A stretch of 64,000 nt of DNA from Niallia taxi. Its GTDB lineage: Bacteria; Bacillota; Bacilli; Bacillales; Cytobacillaceae. The notes beneath the pieces were generated by a model, which searched no databases, was not told where the DNA came from, and saw only the letters and a list, made by a program, of their open reading frames with translations. Within the stretch, counting starts at the first letter, position 1. Every line of letters starts with the position of its first letter. The translations under genes were made by a program, and so were the position numbers. Below are positions 35,299 to 44,246 of the stretch, piece after piece. Where the stretch lies: NCBI RefSeq assembly GCF_004005475.1, contig NZ_RZTZ01000014.1, forward strand, positions 1 through 64,000, in the 5' to 3' direction.

Positions 35299-35340
35299 CC
35301 GACTTTTTATTCTAAAAATATAGAAAAAGCAAAATAATAG

Positions 35341-35369
35341 TTGCAATTATTGGAAAGGTATAGTAAATT
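35341..35369 (+). promoter_or_regulatory. Promoter of the metIC operon
   Basis: TTGCAA (35341-35346), a 17-base spacer and TAAATT (35364-35369). Transcription would begin about 17 bases before the S-box. Confidence 0.55.
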
Positions 35370-35392
35370 TAATTTCAATTACATAGTATTTT

Positions 35393-35504
35393 CTTATCAA
35401 GAGAGGTAGAGGGAATGGCCCGAAGAAACCTCAGCAACCTTCAGCTTGTTTTCACAAGACTGAAAAGGTGCTAATTCCATCAAGCGTTATGCTTGAAAGA
35501 TAAG
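35393..35504 (+). ncRNA. SAM-I (S-box) riboswitch
   Basis: Conserved S-box segments are present in order: CTTATCAAGAGAGGTAGAGG at 35393-35412, CCCGAAGAAACCTCAGCAACC, AAGGTGCTAATTCCA near 35464, and GAAAGATAAG at the 3' end. P1 pairs CTTATC (35393-35398) with GATAAG (35499-35504). It binds S-adenosylmethionine and turns off metIC when SAM is plentiful. Confidence 0.96.
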
Positions 35505-35547
35505 AAGAATGGCCATAATGAAAATTCATGTCTTCTTCTTATTTTTA
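35500..35547 (+). terminator. S-box regulated terminator
   Basis: ATAAGAAGAA (35500-35509) pairs with TTCTTCTTAT (35533-35542), followed by TTTTA. Its 5' arm overlaps the 3' strand of riboswitch P1, the usual arrangement for transcription attenuation. Confidence 0.9.
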
Positions 35548-35684
35548 GGAAGAGGACTTTTTATTTTTCAAATAACCATACCCACTCCCCTATTCTTAGT
35601 AGAATAATACTTTTAGATAATATCAAACTATTTTAAATAACTTCTATATTTTGAATAGTCAGGAACAAGAAGGAGTGTATCAAT

Positions 35685-36794
35685 ATGTATGATGTAGAGA
35701 CTAAATTAGCCCAAATAGGCAACAGAAGTGAAAAAGCAACAGGAACGGTTAACCCGCCGGTTTATTTTTCAACGGCTTATAGACATACTGGAATAGGCGA
35801 ATCCACTGGATATGATTATACTCGTACAGGAAACCCAACAAGAGAGGTTTTAGAAAAGGCGATTGCTGACCTCGAGGAAGGCGACCGCGGTTTCGCTTGC
35901 AGTTCAGGCATGGCAGCTATTCAAACAATCCTTTCTTTATTTCAAAGCGGAGATGAATGGATAATATCTAAAGACCTTTACGGCGGCACATACCGTTTGC
36001 TTGAACAAGGCTTTAAAAAGTGGGGCCTTCGATGTTGTTATGTAAATACATCTAGCATGGAGGATATTGCTGCAGCAATTACGGAAAATACGAAAGCTAT
36101 TTTCATAGAAACACCTACTAACCCTCTTATGGAAACAGCAGATATCGAAAAGGCTGCAAAGCTTGCAAAGCAGCATGATATTCTGTTGATCGTTGATAAC
36201 ACGTTTTATACTCCTCTTATCCAACAGCCAATTAGGCTTGGAGCAGACATCGTCATACATAGTGCCACAAAATATCTTGGCGGCCACAATGATGTTCTTG
36301 CAGGTCTGATTGTCGCAAAAGGCGAAGAAATCTGTCAGGAGCTTGCTCTGCATCATAATGCTGCTGGCGCTGTGTTGAGCCCATTTGATTCTTGGCTGTT
36401 AATGCGCGGAATGAAAACATTAGCACTTAGAATGGAGAAGCATGAAGAAAATGCGAAAGCACTTCAATCCTTCCTTAAAGGTCATGATGCAGTCCTCGAT
36501 GTATTGTATCCAGGCAGAGGCGGAATGATCTCTTTTAGAGTACAAGATGAAGCATGGGTTAATCCATTCCTACAAAATCTTACATTAATATCATTTGCAG
36601 AAAGCTTGGGCGGTGTGGAAAGCTTCATAACATACCCTGCTACCCAAACACATGCAGATATTCCGGAGAAAATCCGACTCGAAACTGGTGTATGCAACCG
36701 TCTGCTTCGTTTTTCAGTCGGTATTGAAAATGTTGATGATTTAATTAAAGACTTGGATAAAGCCTTTACGATTGCCAAGGAGGTAACAAAATGA
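35685..36794 (+). CDS. metI: Cystathionine gamma-synthase / O-acetylhomoserine sulfhydrylase
   Basis: A 369-residue PLP enzyme of the Cys/Met metabolism family that joins an activated homoserine with cysteine or sulfide. It has Y-D-Y-T-R-T-G-N-P-T-R near 44, the phosphate-binding S-S-G-M-A-A-I near 78 and the Schiff-base Lys in H-S-A-T-K-Y-L-G-G near 193. It is the first gene of a metIC operon under the S-box. AAGGAG precedes the start, and the stop overlaps the start of metC by four bases (ATGA). Confidence 0.94.
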   Translation: MYDVETKLAQIGNRSEKATGTVNPPVYFSTAYRHTGIGESTGYDYTRTGNPTREVLEKAIADLEEGDRGFACSSGMAAIQTILSLFQSGDEWIISKDLYGGTYRLLEQGFKKWGLRCCYVNTSSMEDIAAAITENTKAIFIETPTNPLMETADIEKAAKLAKQHDILLIVDNTFYTPLIQQPIRLGADIVIHSATKYLGGHNDVLAGLIVAKGEEICQELALHHNAAGAVLSPFDSWLLMRGMKTLALRMEKHEENAKALQSFLKGHDAVLDVLYPGRGGMISFRVQDEAWVNPFLQNLTLISFAESLGGVESFITYPATQTHADIPEKIRLETGVCNRLLRFSVGIENVDDLIKDLDKAFTIAKEVTK

Positions 36795-37960
36795 GCGAAC
36801 AATATTCCTTTGAAACGAAGTTGCTTCACAACAAATATAAATTCGATCCGGCAACAGGTGCAGTAAGTGTGCCAATCCAGCATGCCTCTACTTTCCATCA
36901 GCAAGAGATTGATAGCTTTGGAAAATATGACTATGCAAGAAGTCAAAACCCGACAAGGGAGGCTCTTGAGGAAATCATTGCAGATTTAGAGGATGGTTTT
37001 AAAGGTTTTGCATTTGCTTCAGGAATGGCGGCTATCTCCAGCGCCTTCCTTCTCCTTTCTCAAGGGGATCACGTCTTAATATCAGAGGATGTATATGGTG
37101 GCACATACCGTATGGTAACGACAGTGCTTAACCGTTTCGGCATCGAGCATACATTTGTTGACATGACAGATCTTGCTGCAGTCGAAGCTGCTGTTAAGCC
37201 AAATACGAAGGTATTCTATATTGAAACTCCTTCCAACCCGCTCATGAAGGTAACGGATATTAAAGCAGTCAGCGACTTAGCGAAACAAAATGATGCTTGG
37301 ACATTTGTCGATAATACATTCTTGACACCGGCCCTGCAAAAGCCCTTGTCAATCGGTGCTGATATTGTCCTACACAGTGCCACAAAGTTCTTGTCAGGCC
37401 ACAGTGACGTGATCGCCGGTCTTGCTGTCGTTAAGGATGAAGAGCTTGCGAAACAGCTCGGTTATATTCAAAATTCCTTTGGTGCCGTGCTTGGAGTGCA
37501 GGATTGCTGGCTGTTAATGAGAGGCTTAAAAACATTGAGTGTACGTATGAAGCATTCCAGTGAGGCTGCTGCAGAAATTGCTACATATCTCAATAATCAT
37601 CCGGCAATTAAAAAGGTGTATTATCCAGGCTTCAGTGATCACCCGCAATTCGATATTCAGCAGGAGCAGGCAACAAGCCCTGGAGCTGTATTTTCCTTCG
37701 AGCTGCATAGTGAGGAAGCGATGCGTACGTTTGTAAAAAATGTAGAGCTGCCTGTATTTGCAGTTAGCTTAGGAGCTGTTGAATCTATTCTTTCTTATCC
37801 GGCGAAAATGTCTCATGCAGCGATGGATCCAATTGCCCGCCAAGAAAGAGGCATCAGTGATGCACTTCTTCGTCTGTCTGTTGGCTTGGAAAATCCTCAA
37901 GATTTAATTGCAGACTTTGAAGCGGCATTAAAGAAAACGGCTGAGCTTCATTATATTTAA
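36791..37960 (+). CDS. metC: Cystathionine beta-lyase
   Basis: A 389-residue PLP enzyme that splits cystathionine into homocysteine, pyruvate and ammonia, feeding methionine synthesis. It has Y-D-Y-A-R-S-Q-N-P-T-R near 54 and the PLP-lysine motif L-H-S-A-T-K-F-L-S-G-H-S near 201. It is a paralogue of the upstream metI. The pairing and order equal metI-metC of B. subtilis. AAGGAGG within the end of metI is its ribosome site. The operon ends at 37963-37996. Confidence 0.94.
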   Translation: MSEQYSFETKLLHNKYKFDPATGAVSVPIQHASTFHQQEIDSFGKYDYARSQNPTREALEEIIADLEDGFKGFAFASGMAAISSAFLLLSQGDHVLISEDVYGGTYRMVTTVLNRFGIEHTFVDMTDLAAVEAAVKPNTKVFYIETPSNPLMKVTDIKAVSDLAKQNDAWTFVDNTFLTPALQKPLSIGADIVLHSATKFLSGHSDVIAGLAVVKDEELAKQLGYIQNSFGAVLGVQDCWLLMRGLKTLSVRMKHSSEAAAEIATYLNNHPAIKKVYYPGFSDHPQFDIQQEQATSPGAVFSFELHSEEAMRTFVKNVELPVFAVSLGAVESILSYPAKMSHAAMDPIARQERGISDALLRLSVGLENPQDLIADFEAALKKTAELHYI

Positions 37961-37962
37961 TG

Positions 37963-37996
37963 AAAAAATTCAGGGCTTAAATGTCCTGAATTTTTT
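37963..37996 (+). terminator. Intrinsic terminator of metIC
   Basis: AAAAAATTCAGG pairs with CCTGAATTTTTT, the stem extending inward by GC and GT pairs; eight T follow. Confidence 0.9.
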
Positions 37997-37997
37997 T

Positions 37998-38290
37998 TAT
38001 TTACAGACTAAACAAAAAGAAATCCTTGCTGTGAAATCTCACAGAATAACAGCCATTACGCATGGTTGGCTTTCCTTCTCCTTATTTGTGATGGAAATTT
38101 CCAATTAGGCAATTCTGTTCATGTAATTGTTTTATTTCTGAACATACCATGAACAATGATAAAAGGTCATTTGCATACAACATTTAAGGAGCCACAGCAG
38201 TCTGACAGGAAAAGTGAATTTCGTAGCATAGAGGCAAATTTAAGTGACTTAAATTCTTTAAAAACGGCTTATGGCTACCATCTCTATTTA
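37998..38290. other. Intergenic region after metC
   Basis: About 300 bases with no convincing gene. A 64-codon plus-strand frame at 38156-38350 lacks a ribosome site and runs through the terminator hairpin of the opposite gene. No promoter or repeat match was seen. Confidence 0.4.
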
Positions 38291-38297
38291 CTTATAA

Positions 38298-38335
38298 ACA
38301 AAAACGACCTCCTGACAGATAAGGAGATCGTCGTT
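38298..38335 (-). terminator. Terminator of the winged-helix gene
   Basis: In the minus direction AAACGACGATCTCCT pairs, with one bulge, with AGGAGGTCGTTT and is followed by TTGTTT. Confidence 0.75.
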
Positions 38336-38917
38336 TCAATCTATGAATAATGCGTCTATGTCTAAATATCGAGATATAACCTTCGTTATTTTCTTCCACT
38401 CTTTTGCCTTCATCTCCGTATAGCTGTGTACATAACTGCTGTTCGTCGTTTTAAGCTGTATGGTATAAAGACTTTCTCTCCCATATACCCCTTCATCACT
38501 TTCCCAGTCCCAGATTTTTAATTTATAAAGGTCTTTTTTCATATCTGTGTAGGAGAAATAAGGAAAAAGTATCTTCTTAGGCGTAAACCCTTGATTATCT
38601 GAGAAAAAGCTCCAAGACTGTAAATGATAAATTTCAAAAAGAAAATCAATTTTAAGCCTGTAGGAACGATTTCCTCTTTTTACATCCAATGTAATTTGGC
38701 TGATTTCTTTTTCAGGGTTAATCGAAACTATATTATTATGGACAGAAAACAAGTCCTTTTTACGGCTAATTACTGACTTAACAGAAGAAAGCTGTATTTC
38801 CTTATCAGTTACTGCTGAATTTTTAGCTGAAGACACCATCTTTTCATAAATAGTGTTGATTGGTATTGGACCATTTTCCTCCAAAACCTCAATGATTCTT
38901 TCATACATATTGCCCAT
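38336..38917 (-). CDS. HARE-HTH/winged-helix domain protein of unknown function
   Basis: A 193-residue protein. Residues 1-70 resemble the HARE-type winged helix of RpoE (delta subunit): Y-E-R-I-I-E-V-L-E-E-N-G-P-I then V-K-S-V-I-S-R-K-K-D-L-F and I-V-S-I. The remaining ~120 residues are rich in Trp, Tyr and Lys and match no family I know. GAGG eight bases before the ATG supports the start. A regulatory or nucleic-acid-binding role is possible only by the N-terminal fold. Confidence 0.6.
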   Translation of the reverse strand: MGNMYERIIEVLEENGPIPINTIYEKMVSSAKNSAVTDKEIQLSSVKSVISRKKDLFSVHNNIVSINPEKEISQITLDVKRGNRSYRLKIDFLFEIYHLQSWSFFSDNQGFTPKKILFPYFSYTDMKKDLYKLKIWDWESDEGVYGRESLYTIQLKTTNSSYVHSYTEMKAKEWKKITKVISRYLDIDALFID

Positions 38918-39057
38918 TACTTTTTCCTCGCTAGATTTTTATGACTTCATGCTTTTTTCAAAAGAACTCTCCTTCTAGTATAACAAAAGAAAGCTATATG
39001 CCAACTATTTTTGCTAACATTTACTTTAAGCTCTGCTTAACAGATCCTCCTACTGTT

Positions 39058-39759
39058 TTAGGCATAAGGTACAATAAGCTTGTTCAATTCCTGAAACACT
39101 GCTGTCCCCATTTTTTCATAGCCGGAAGCGTTCAAATGGATGCCGTCATCACTTATAAAGTCATGAATATTGCCTGCTTGTCTCAGACATGACCTGACGT
39201 CAATTGTTAAAACATTCAGCTGGTCCGCAATTCTTTGAAGCTGTCTGTTATAAAGACCATGCCAATGTTCAATACCTCCACACAAACTAATCCAATGACT
39301 AATCGAATTTCCATACTTGTCTGCAAGAAACTGGTAGTACTGAACTGGTGCTAATGGTGGTAATGTTAATATTACTGGTATGATATTTCGTTCTCGTACT
39401 TTCTCTACAATTGTTTTGACGTTATCCGTATACTTGGCTATTGGTACAATCGGCGTATGCTCTACTTCAGGAAACTCAGCAACCTCGTCCCAAACAAAGT
39501 TACAATCATTACCTCCCACACTGATCAAAACATAGTCCGGCTCTTCCATTAGCACATCCTTATCGAGGCGTTTCATTAAAAGGTCGGAGTTATCATTAAA
39601 AACACCTTTATTCAGTACCTCTACACCCTCCACAGAGAAAGTATTCCCCGTAAATAATTTACTTAGGATAGTTGGGTAGTTATCCTTTAGTATTCGCGGT
39701 CTTCCTTTAACAAAGGAAACACCTCTAGTCAGACTGTCGCCAAAACAGATGATTTTCAT
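39058..39759 (-). CDS. SGNH/GDSL-type hydrolase
   Basis: A 233-residue cytosolic esterase-like protein. Block I F-G-D-S-L-T lies near 6-11, the Gly/Asn block is V-G-G-N-D near 83, and block V D-G-I-H-L-N near 215 gives the Asp-His pair. No signal peptide is present, so it acts inside the cell, perhaps on acyl or acetyl esters. AGGGGTG precedes the ATG. It is monocistronic. Confidence 0.82.
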   Translation of the reverse strand: MKIICFGDSLTRGVSFVKGRPRILKDNYPTILSKLFTGNTFSVEGVEVLNKGVFNDNSDLLMKRLDKDVLMEEPDYVLISVGGNDCNFVWDEVAEFPEVEHTPIVPIAKYTDNVKTIVEKVRERNIIPVILTLPPLAPVQYYQFLADKYGNSISHWISLCGGIEHWHGLYNRQLQRIADQLNVLTIDVRSCLRQAGNIHDFISDDGIHLNASGYEKMGTAVFQELNKLIVPYA

Positions 39760-39910
39760 TATTCACCCCTGCTTTCTGTCCATCCCTGCTGCCTTTTGCT
39801 TGAGGCTTGATTCAACATTATACTGTTTATTATATCCATTTCCTGCATATGGAGCTAAATGCATTTGCCTAATTTTTGGAAAATTAGTTTTTATAATCAA
39901 TTTCAAAAAT

Positions 39911-39956
39911 AAAAAACAAGGGGTCGAAGCTATATGCTTTGACCTCCTTGTTTTTT
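39911..39956. terminator. Intrinsic terminator of the aldo/keto reductase gene
   Basis: AAAAAACAAGGGGTCGAAGC pairs with GCTTTGACCTCCTTGTTTTTT with a few mismatches; T-runs are present on both strands. Confidence 0.85.
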
Positions 39957-39958
39957 CA

Positions 39959-40783
39959 TTAGAAGTTAAAGTTATCTGGATCTGCACCTACACGCTCATT
40001 TTTGTTCAGTCCATTGATTTTTTCTAAATCCTCTGCAGTAAGCTCAAAATCGAAGATATCTGCATTTTCAATGATACGATGTTCTTTAATTGACTTTGGA
40101 ATTGTAACAATGTCATTTTGAAGATCCCATCTTAAGATGATTTGTGCCGTTGATTTATTGTATTTTGCGGCAATTTCAGTAAGAACAGGGTTATCAAGCA
40201 GCTTTCCTTGTGCTAATGGAGACCAAGCCTCTACGACAATGCCTTTTTCCTTACAGAAATTACGAAGCTCTTCTTGACTAAGCAATGGATGAAGCTCAAT
40301 TTGGTTTACCGTTGGAACAATTTCCGCTTCTGACAGCAAATCCTCAAGATGATGCTTATGGAAATTGCTGACACCAATTGCTTTTACTTTTCCATCTTTG
40401 TATAGCTTCTCAAGAGCCTTCCAAGTTTCTTTATATTTTCCGCTAACCGGCCAGTGAATCAAATACAGGTCAATATAGTCAAGACCAAGCTTTTGAATGC
40501 TTGTCTCAAATGCCGCCAAAGTGGAATCATACCCTTGATCTGCATTCCAAACTTTTGTAGTAATGAAAAGCTTCTCTCTGTCGACACCCGACTCTTTTAT
40601 ACCTTGGCCAACACCTTCTTCATTCTTATAAACGGCTGCTGTATCAATGCTTATGTAGCCAGCTTTAATGGCTGCTTTAACAGAATCAATTACTTCTTGA
40701 CCTTCCTGCACTTTAAAAACACCTAAACCGAATTTAGGCATTTCCACACCATTATTTAGTTTGACTGTTGACTGTAGATTCAT
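39959..40783 (-). CDS. yvgN: Aldo/keto reductase, YvgN-like (glyoxal/methylglyoxal reductase)
   Basis: A 274-residue NADPH-dependent reductase. The tetrad is visible: Asp in S-I-D-T-A-A-V-Y near 47, the Tyr of that same motif, Lys in I-T-T-K-V-W near 77 and His in L-I-H-W-P near 110. The C-terminal cofactor motif I-P-K-S-I-K-E-H-R lies near 231. Overall similarity to B. subtilis YvgN (276 aa), a glyoxal reductase, is high by eye. The start is the ATG at 40783 after AAGGAGG; the earlier in-frame TTG at 40789 is less likely. Confidence 0.88.
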   Translation of the reverse strand: MNLQSTVKLNNGVEMPKFGLGVFKVQEGQEVIDSVKAAIKAGYISIDTAAVYKNEEGVGQGIKESGVDREKLFITTKVWNADQGYDSTLAAFETSIQKLGLDYIDLYLIHWPVSGKYKETWKALEKLYKDGKVKAIGVSNFHKHHLEDLLSEAEIVPTVNQIELHPLLSQEELRNFCKEKGIVVEAWSPLAQGKLLDNPVLTEIAAKYNKSTAQIILRWDLQNDIVTIPKSIKEHRIIENADIFDFELTAEDLEKINGLNKNERVGADPDNFNF

Positions 40784-40905
40784 GAACAATTCCCTCCTTA
40801 TTATGTATGTTGCTATTCTCTCACATTAACAAATGGGAATAAAGTATTTTGCTTTACGAAAAAAATACTTAGCAAATTATCATTCCGCTTATTTATTTCC
40901 ATAAT

Positions 40906-40937
40906 AAATCCCCTGTATACTTTCCTATACAAGGGAT
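40906..40937 (-). terminator. Intrinsic terminator after the GNAT gene
   Basis: AATCCCCTGTATAC and CTATACAAGGGATT pair around a short loop next to the stop codon of the acetyltransferase gene. Confidence 0.75.
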
Positions 40938-40947
40938 TAAACTGCAT

Positions 40948-41613
40948 TTATTTAAACGGGTTTTTCCATTCCATCAGCACAGCATGATTCAAGGAATCTT
41001 CATCTTCTAAATAGTCATTCAGAACACATACAGGCATTCTGCCACAGCTCATTAAAAAAGTAATAACAGGATCCTTTTTTTCTCCAGCTACAACTTGACT
41101 AACATATTCTTCTGGGGAAAGCTCGTCAGCGTATTTACGGTATCCAGGCATTCTGCCGCCACCTATAAGGCGATCTAGCTTCTTATCAATGACAATCTGG
41201 TACATGGCTTGCATCATAATTTTTCCTAATCCGAGCGAGCGATATGCAGGGCGAATACTATTATCAACAACATAAAGTGCGTTCCCATCCTTACTATGTG
41301 TTGTTATATATCCGTCAGCTGTGATTTCACTCCATGTATGTTCATGTTCCTCTTCGTTATAGGCTATACAAAGATAAGTGAGCGAGCCTGCTAATTTCCC
41401 TTCAACTTCTACACAAATCGCCCCTTCTGGAAAAATGGTCACATGGTTTTCCAGCTGGTCCTTTGACCACCAAAGCTCTGTTGGAAATGGAGGAGGAAAG
41501 CATTCAGCTTGAATGTTTATTAACTCTGCAAAGTCCTCTTTTTGGTAATTACGGACTTTGCATTCTCTAGGTTTTTTATCGTCAAATATATAAAAATTGC
41601 TGCTATAGTACAT
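40948..41613 (-). CDS. GNAT-family N-acetyltransferase (YhcX N-terminal-domain-like)
   Basis: A 221-residue protein with the acetyl-CoA-binding stretch R-P-A-Y-R-S-L-G-L-G-K near 118-128, a variant of the Q/RxxGxG/A loop. It resembles the GNAT half of B. subtilis YhcX, a GNAT-nitrilase fusion. Here the two halves are separate genes, with the nitrilase first: its TGA and this ATG are separated by one base (TGATATG). The partnership suggests a shared metabolic task, still undefined. Confidence 0.75.
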   Translation of the reverse strand: MYYSSNFYIFDDKKPRECKVRNYQKEDFAELINIQAECFPPPFPTELWWSKDQLENHVTIFPEGAICVEVEGKLAGSLTYLCIAYNEEEHEHTWSEITADGYITTHSKDGNALYVVDNSIRPAYRSLGLGKIMMQAMYQIVIDKKLDRLIGGGRMPGYRKYADELSPEEYVSQVVAGEKKDPVITFLMSCGRMPVCVLNDYLEDEDSLNHAVLMEWKNPFK

Positions 41614-41614
41614 A

Positions 41615-42481
41615 TCAGCCTTCTATTGTTTCCCAATCTGTATAAATATCTGTTCGTCTGTCTCTCCAAGTTGTGACAGAGCCCTTTGCTCTCACCTCAT
41701 AAAGAAGTGAAAGATCGAGATCAGAGGTAATTATCATATCATCATTTAGCTCGCCCTCTGCCATGATTCCTTTTGGTGGAAACGGGATGTCATTCGGAGT
41801 AATAATCGCAGCCTGACCGAAATTGGCACGCATAAAATCAACATTCGTCAAGGAGCCAACCGTACCTGTCACAACTACATACACTTGGTTTTCAATTGCT
41901 CTTGCATGGCATGTGTAGCGAACACGATGGAAGCCATGGCGGTCATCTGTACAGGACGGACAAAATATAACATCTGCCCCTTTTGCCTTTGCCATCCGCA
42001 CAATTTCAGGGAATTCTATATCATAACAGGTCAAAATCGCAATTTTGCCTTTATCGGTTTCAAAAATCCGGAAGCTATCGCCCTTCTCCATATTCCATTC
42101 CTCGACCTCTGTCGGTGTAATATGAAGCTTTGCTTGCTCCTCTATTCTTCCATCAGGATAAAATAAATGGGCGACATTAAATAATTTGTCATCCCTGCGG
42201 ATAACGTGAGTTCCACCGATTATGTGCATTCCAGTTTGAACAGCGAATGTGCGGAACAGAGTTTGATACTGTTCTGTAAATCCAGGCAACTCATTAATTG
42301 TTAACGGATTTTGTCCATCTCCCATTGACAACAGCTGTGTTGTAAAAAATTCAGGAAATAAAACAAACTCTGCTCCAAATTCCTGTGCCGTTCGGACGTA
42401 ATGCTCACACTGCTTAGCAAATTCTTCAAATGACTTAATGTTTTGCAGTTTATACTGCACGGCAGAAACTCTTATTTTCAT
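41615..42481 (-). CDS. Carbon-nitrogen hydrolase (nitrilase superfamily)
   Basis: A 288-residue amidase-like enzyme with the full Glu-Lys-Cys triad: E in L-F-P-E-F-F near 44, K in A-K-L-H-I-T near 120 and C in L-T-C-Y-D-I-E-F-P near 154. It is close to the catalytic half of YhcX. It is the first gene of a two-gene unit with the GNAT gene. GGGAGATG precedes the start. The likely reaction is hydrolysis of an omega-amide or N-carbamoyl compound; the substrate is unknown. Confidence 0.85.
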   Translation of the reverse strand: MKIRVSAVQYKLQNIKSFEEFAKQCEHYVRTAQEFGAEFVLFPEFFTTQLLSMGDGQNPLTINELPGFTEQYQTLFRTFAVQTGMHIIGGTHVIRRDDKLFNVAHLFYPDGRIEEQAKLHITPTEVEEWNMEKGDSFRIFETDKGKIAILTCYDIEFPEIVRMAKAKGADVIFCPSCTDDRHGFHRVRYTCHARAIENQVYVVVTGTVGSLTNVDFMRANFGQAAIITPNDIPFPPKGIMAEGELNDDMIITSDLDLSLLYEVRAKGSVTTWRDRRTDIYTDWETIEG

Positions 42482-42679
42482 CTTCCATCTCCCTTTAGCA
42501 AATAAATTTTTTATCTAAATTAGAAAGTTACAAGAATTGATTATGCGTCATTTTTTGTTGGTTTTCAATAGATTTGTATCAGTTTTTTATATTTTAGTTC
42601 ATTTTTTATTATTTGTTACATAAAGAAGGAAAATCCTTAGCTACAGACAGCATATATTCAATAAAATTATACAGATCCA

Positions 42680-42688
42680 TGATATAAT
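42680..42688 (+). promoter_or_regulatory. Extended -10 promoter before the 53-aa ORF
   Basis: TGA-TATAAT is a consensus extended -10. It lies about 70 bases before the proposed start of the small membrane peptide. Confidence 0.5.
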
Positions 42689-42754
42689 GGATATATATTA
42701 CAGATAATTTAAAAAATAACAAAACTTATGTGATAACAAGGAGGGCTTACTATC

Positions 42755-42916
42755 ATTTACTTGTTTGTAGGATTGGTTTTTCTGATTTTATTAGAGGAAA
42801 CGATCGTTTTTAGTGTGAAGCGCTATTTAAATGGACCAGGTAAATGGGAGTTAATGCTGAAACAACAAATTATGTCCATACGCAGAAAAAAAAGACCAGA
42901 GAACCATGCCGCCTGA
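42755..42916 (+). CDS. Small membrane peptide (53 aa) with a likely non-ATG start
   Basis: The open frame has a hydrophobic N-terminal span (Y-L-F-V-G-L-V-F-L-I-L-L) followed by a basic tail with I-R-R-K-K-R-P. A strong AAGGAGGG lies at 42738-42745, but no ATG, GTG or well-placed TTG follows. The codons at optimal distance are ATC (42752) and ATT (42755); the first TTG (42761) is 15 bases beyond the site. A promoter and a terminator bracket the ORF, so it is probably expressed. It may use an AUU/AUC start. No family was recognised. Confidence 0.5.
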   Translation: MYLFVGLVFLILLEETIVFSVKRYLNGPGKWELMLKQQIMSIRRKKRPENHAA

Positions 42917-42934
42917 TCTTGTTTCATTTTTTAT

Positions 42935-42957
42935 GTCCAAAAGCATAGCTTTTGGAC
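42935..42957. terminator. Terminator between the 53-aa ORF and the acyl-CoA dehydrogenase gene
   Basis: A 10-bp perfect stem (GTCCAAAAGC at 42935-42944, complement at 42948-42957) has a 3-base loop, followed by TTTTTATT. Confidence 0.88.
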
Positions 42958-42967
42958 TTTTTATTAA

Positions 42968-44119
42968 TTATTCATTTTCCTTCAACGCTTTGTCTGCTAA
43001 TTGGGATATTGTCATGTCATCCATTGGTGGATTATGCAATCCTGCCCTTACATCTCTGTAATAGCGCTGCAATGGACTGCTTGCAGAAAGGCTTCTTGCA
43101 CCAACAATACGCATAGCCAAATCGACTACCTCTATTGCCGTGTTTGTGACAAAATGTTTGGCAGCACTTAGCTCTGGTACTAATAAGTGCTGCTCATCCT
43201 CTTTTGCTGCATCCCATTTTTGACTAACAGAGTAAAGGAAATGCTTTGCGGTAAACATTTTCAATTCGATTTCACCGATTTTTGTCCTTACGGCCGGAAG
43301 TTCACTTATCGTACCTGTAATGCTGTTTGGTGAGTGGCTCTTCGCAAATCTTATTGCTTCCTTTTGTGCCGCTCCGGCGATTCCAAGATAGCACGCAGGA
43401 ATGTGAAGCAGCCACGGGTTGACCTTTCTTGGACCGCCTAGCTTTTCCACCATATATTTGCCTTCGATAACTGCTTCCTCAAAAAACACATCATGGCTTC
43501 CAGTTCCTCGCAAAGCGATACTGTCCCAAGTTTCTTTAATTTTCAAGCCTGGATTATTTCGTTTAATCAGAAAATTCCCTACCTCATCTGTATCTTTAAT
43601 GGAAGCACTAACAACAAAATAATCCAGCATCGGTGACATGGACGTAAAGGATTTCCTCCCATTAATCACCCAGGAATCTCCCTTTTTTTCAGCTGTGGTT
43701 TGCGGTCTTCCTCCTCTTGTAGGGCTCCCTGTTTGCGGTTCTGTTGCGGCACTGTTTACAAGGGCGCCGTTTTTGATATTTGTATACAACTCGTCAAGCA
43801 GTGCAGCATCCCACTTGTTTTCGAACATATTGCGGACAACACCCATATGCCAGCCAATGGACAACGCAGTTGATCCATCGCCTATGGCAATTGCCTCCTG
43901 CAGTCTTACCATTTCATAGATAGATATTTCCTTCCCATCATATGCTGCTGGAATAGTTAAAGCTGTATAGCCGAATTCCTGTAATTCCTTTATGTTTTCA
44001 TATGGGAAAGATCCATTTTCATCTACTTCCCGTGCTCTTTCTGAAAAGCCCTTTGCCAATTTCCCCATTGCCATAAGCCTTTCAGAAAGATTGTTCATTT
44101 GTGAAAAATTCGCAACCAT
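42968..44119 (-). CDS. Acyl-CoA dehydrogenase family flavoprotein (YdbM-like)
   Basis: A 383-residue protein with the family fold. Its N-terminal helical part has I-P-A-A-Y-D-G-K-E near 57. The substrate/FAD strand region shows A-A-T-E-P-Q-T-G-S near 120-128, G-R-K-S-F-T-S-M near 152, and a C-terminal M-R-I-V-G-A-R-S-L near 343. It resembles B. subtilis YdbM. It could be a fatty acyl-CoA dehydrogenase or a flavin monooxygenase-like relative; no fatty-acid genes are adjacent. GGGAGCTG precedes the ATG. Confidence 0.82.
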   Translation of the reverse strand: MVANFSQMNNLSERLMAMGKLAKGFSERAREVDENGSFPYENIKELQEFGYTALTIPAAYDGKEISIYEMVRLQEAIAIGDGSTALSIGWHMGVVRNMFENKWDAALLDELYTNIKNGALVNSAATEPQTGSPTRGGRPQTTAEKKGDSWVINGRKSFTSMSPMLDYFVVSASIKDTDEVGNFLIKRNNPGLKIKETWDSIALRGTGSHDVFFEEAVIEGKYMVEKLGGPRKVNPWLLHIPACYLGIAGAAQKEAIRFAKSHSPNSITGTISELPAVRTKIGEIELKMFTAKHFLYSVSQKWDAAKEDEQHLLVPELSAAKHFVTNTAIEVVDLAMRIVGARSLSASSPLQRYYRDVRAGLHNPPMDDMTISQLADKALKENE

Positions 44120-44219
44120 GCTTTTTCAGCTCCCACACTAAGTTTCTGTATTATGTATTAACCTTTCCGGCTAACTATCTTCCTCCAATTATAAAGGACT
44201 CCTACTTACTTGTATATGA

Positions 44220-44246
44220 AACTGCCCATTCAAGAACCGGGCAGTT
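44220..44246 (-). terminator. Intrinsic terminator of the PLD-like gene
   Basis: AACTGCCC pairs with GGGCAGTT around an 11-base loop; the minus direction continues TTCATATAC. The T-run is modest. Confidence 0.6.

Noticed and set aside
38156-38350. 64-codon plus-strand ORF after metC
   Set aside because: No ribosome site, no recognisable family, and it runs through the terminator hairpin of the opposite gene.
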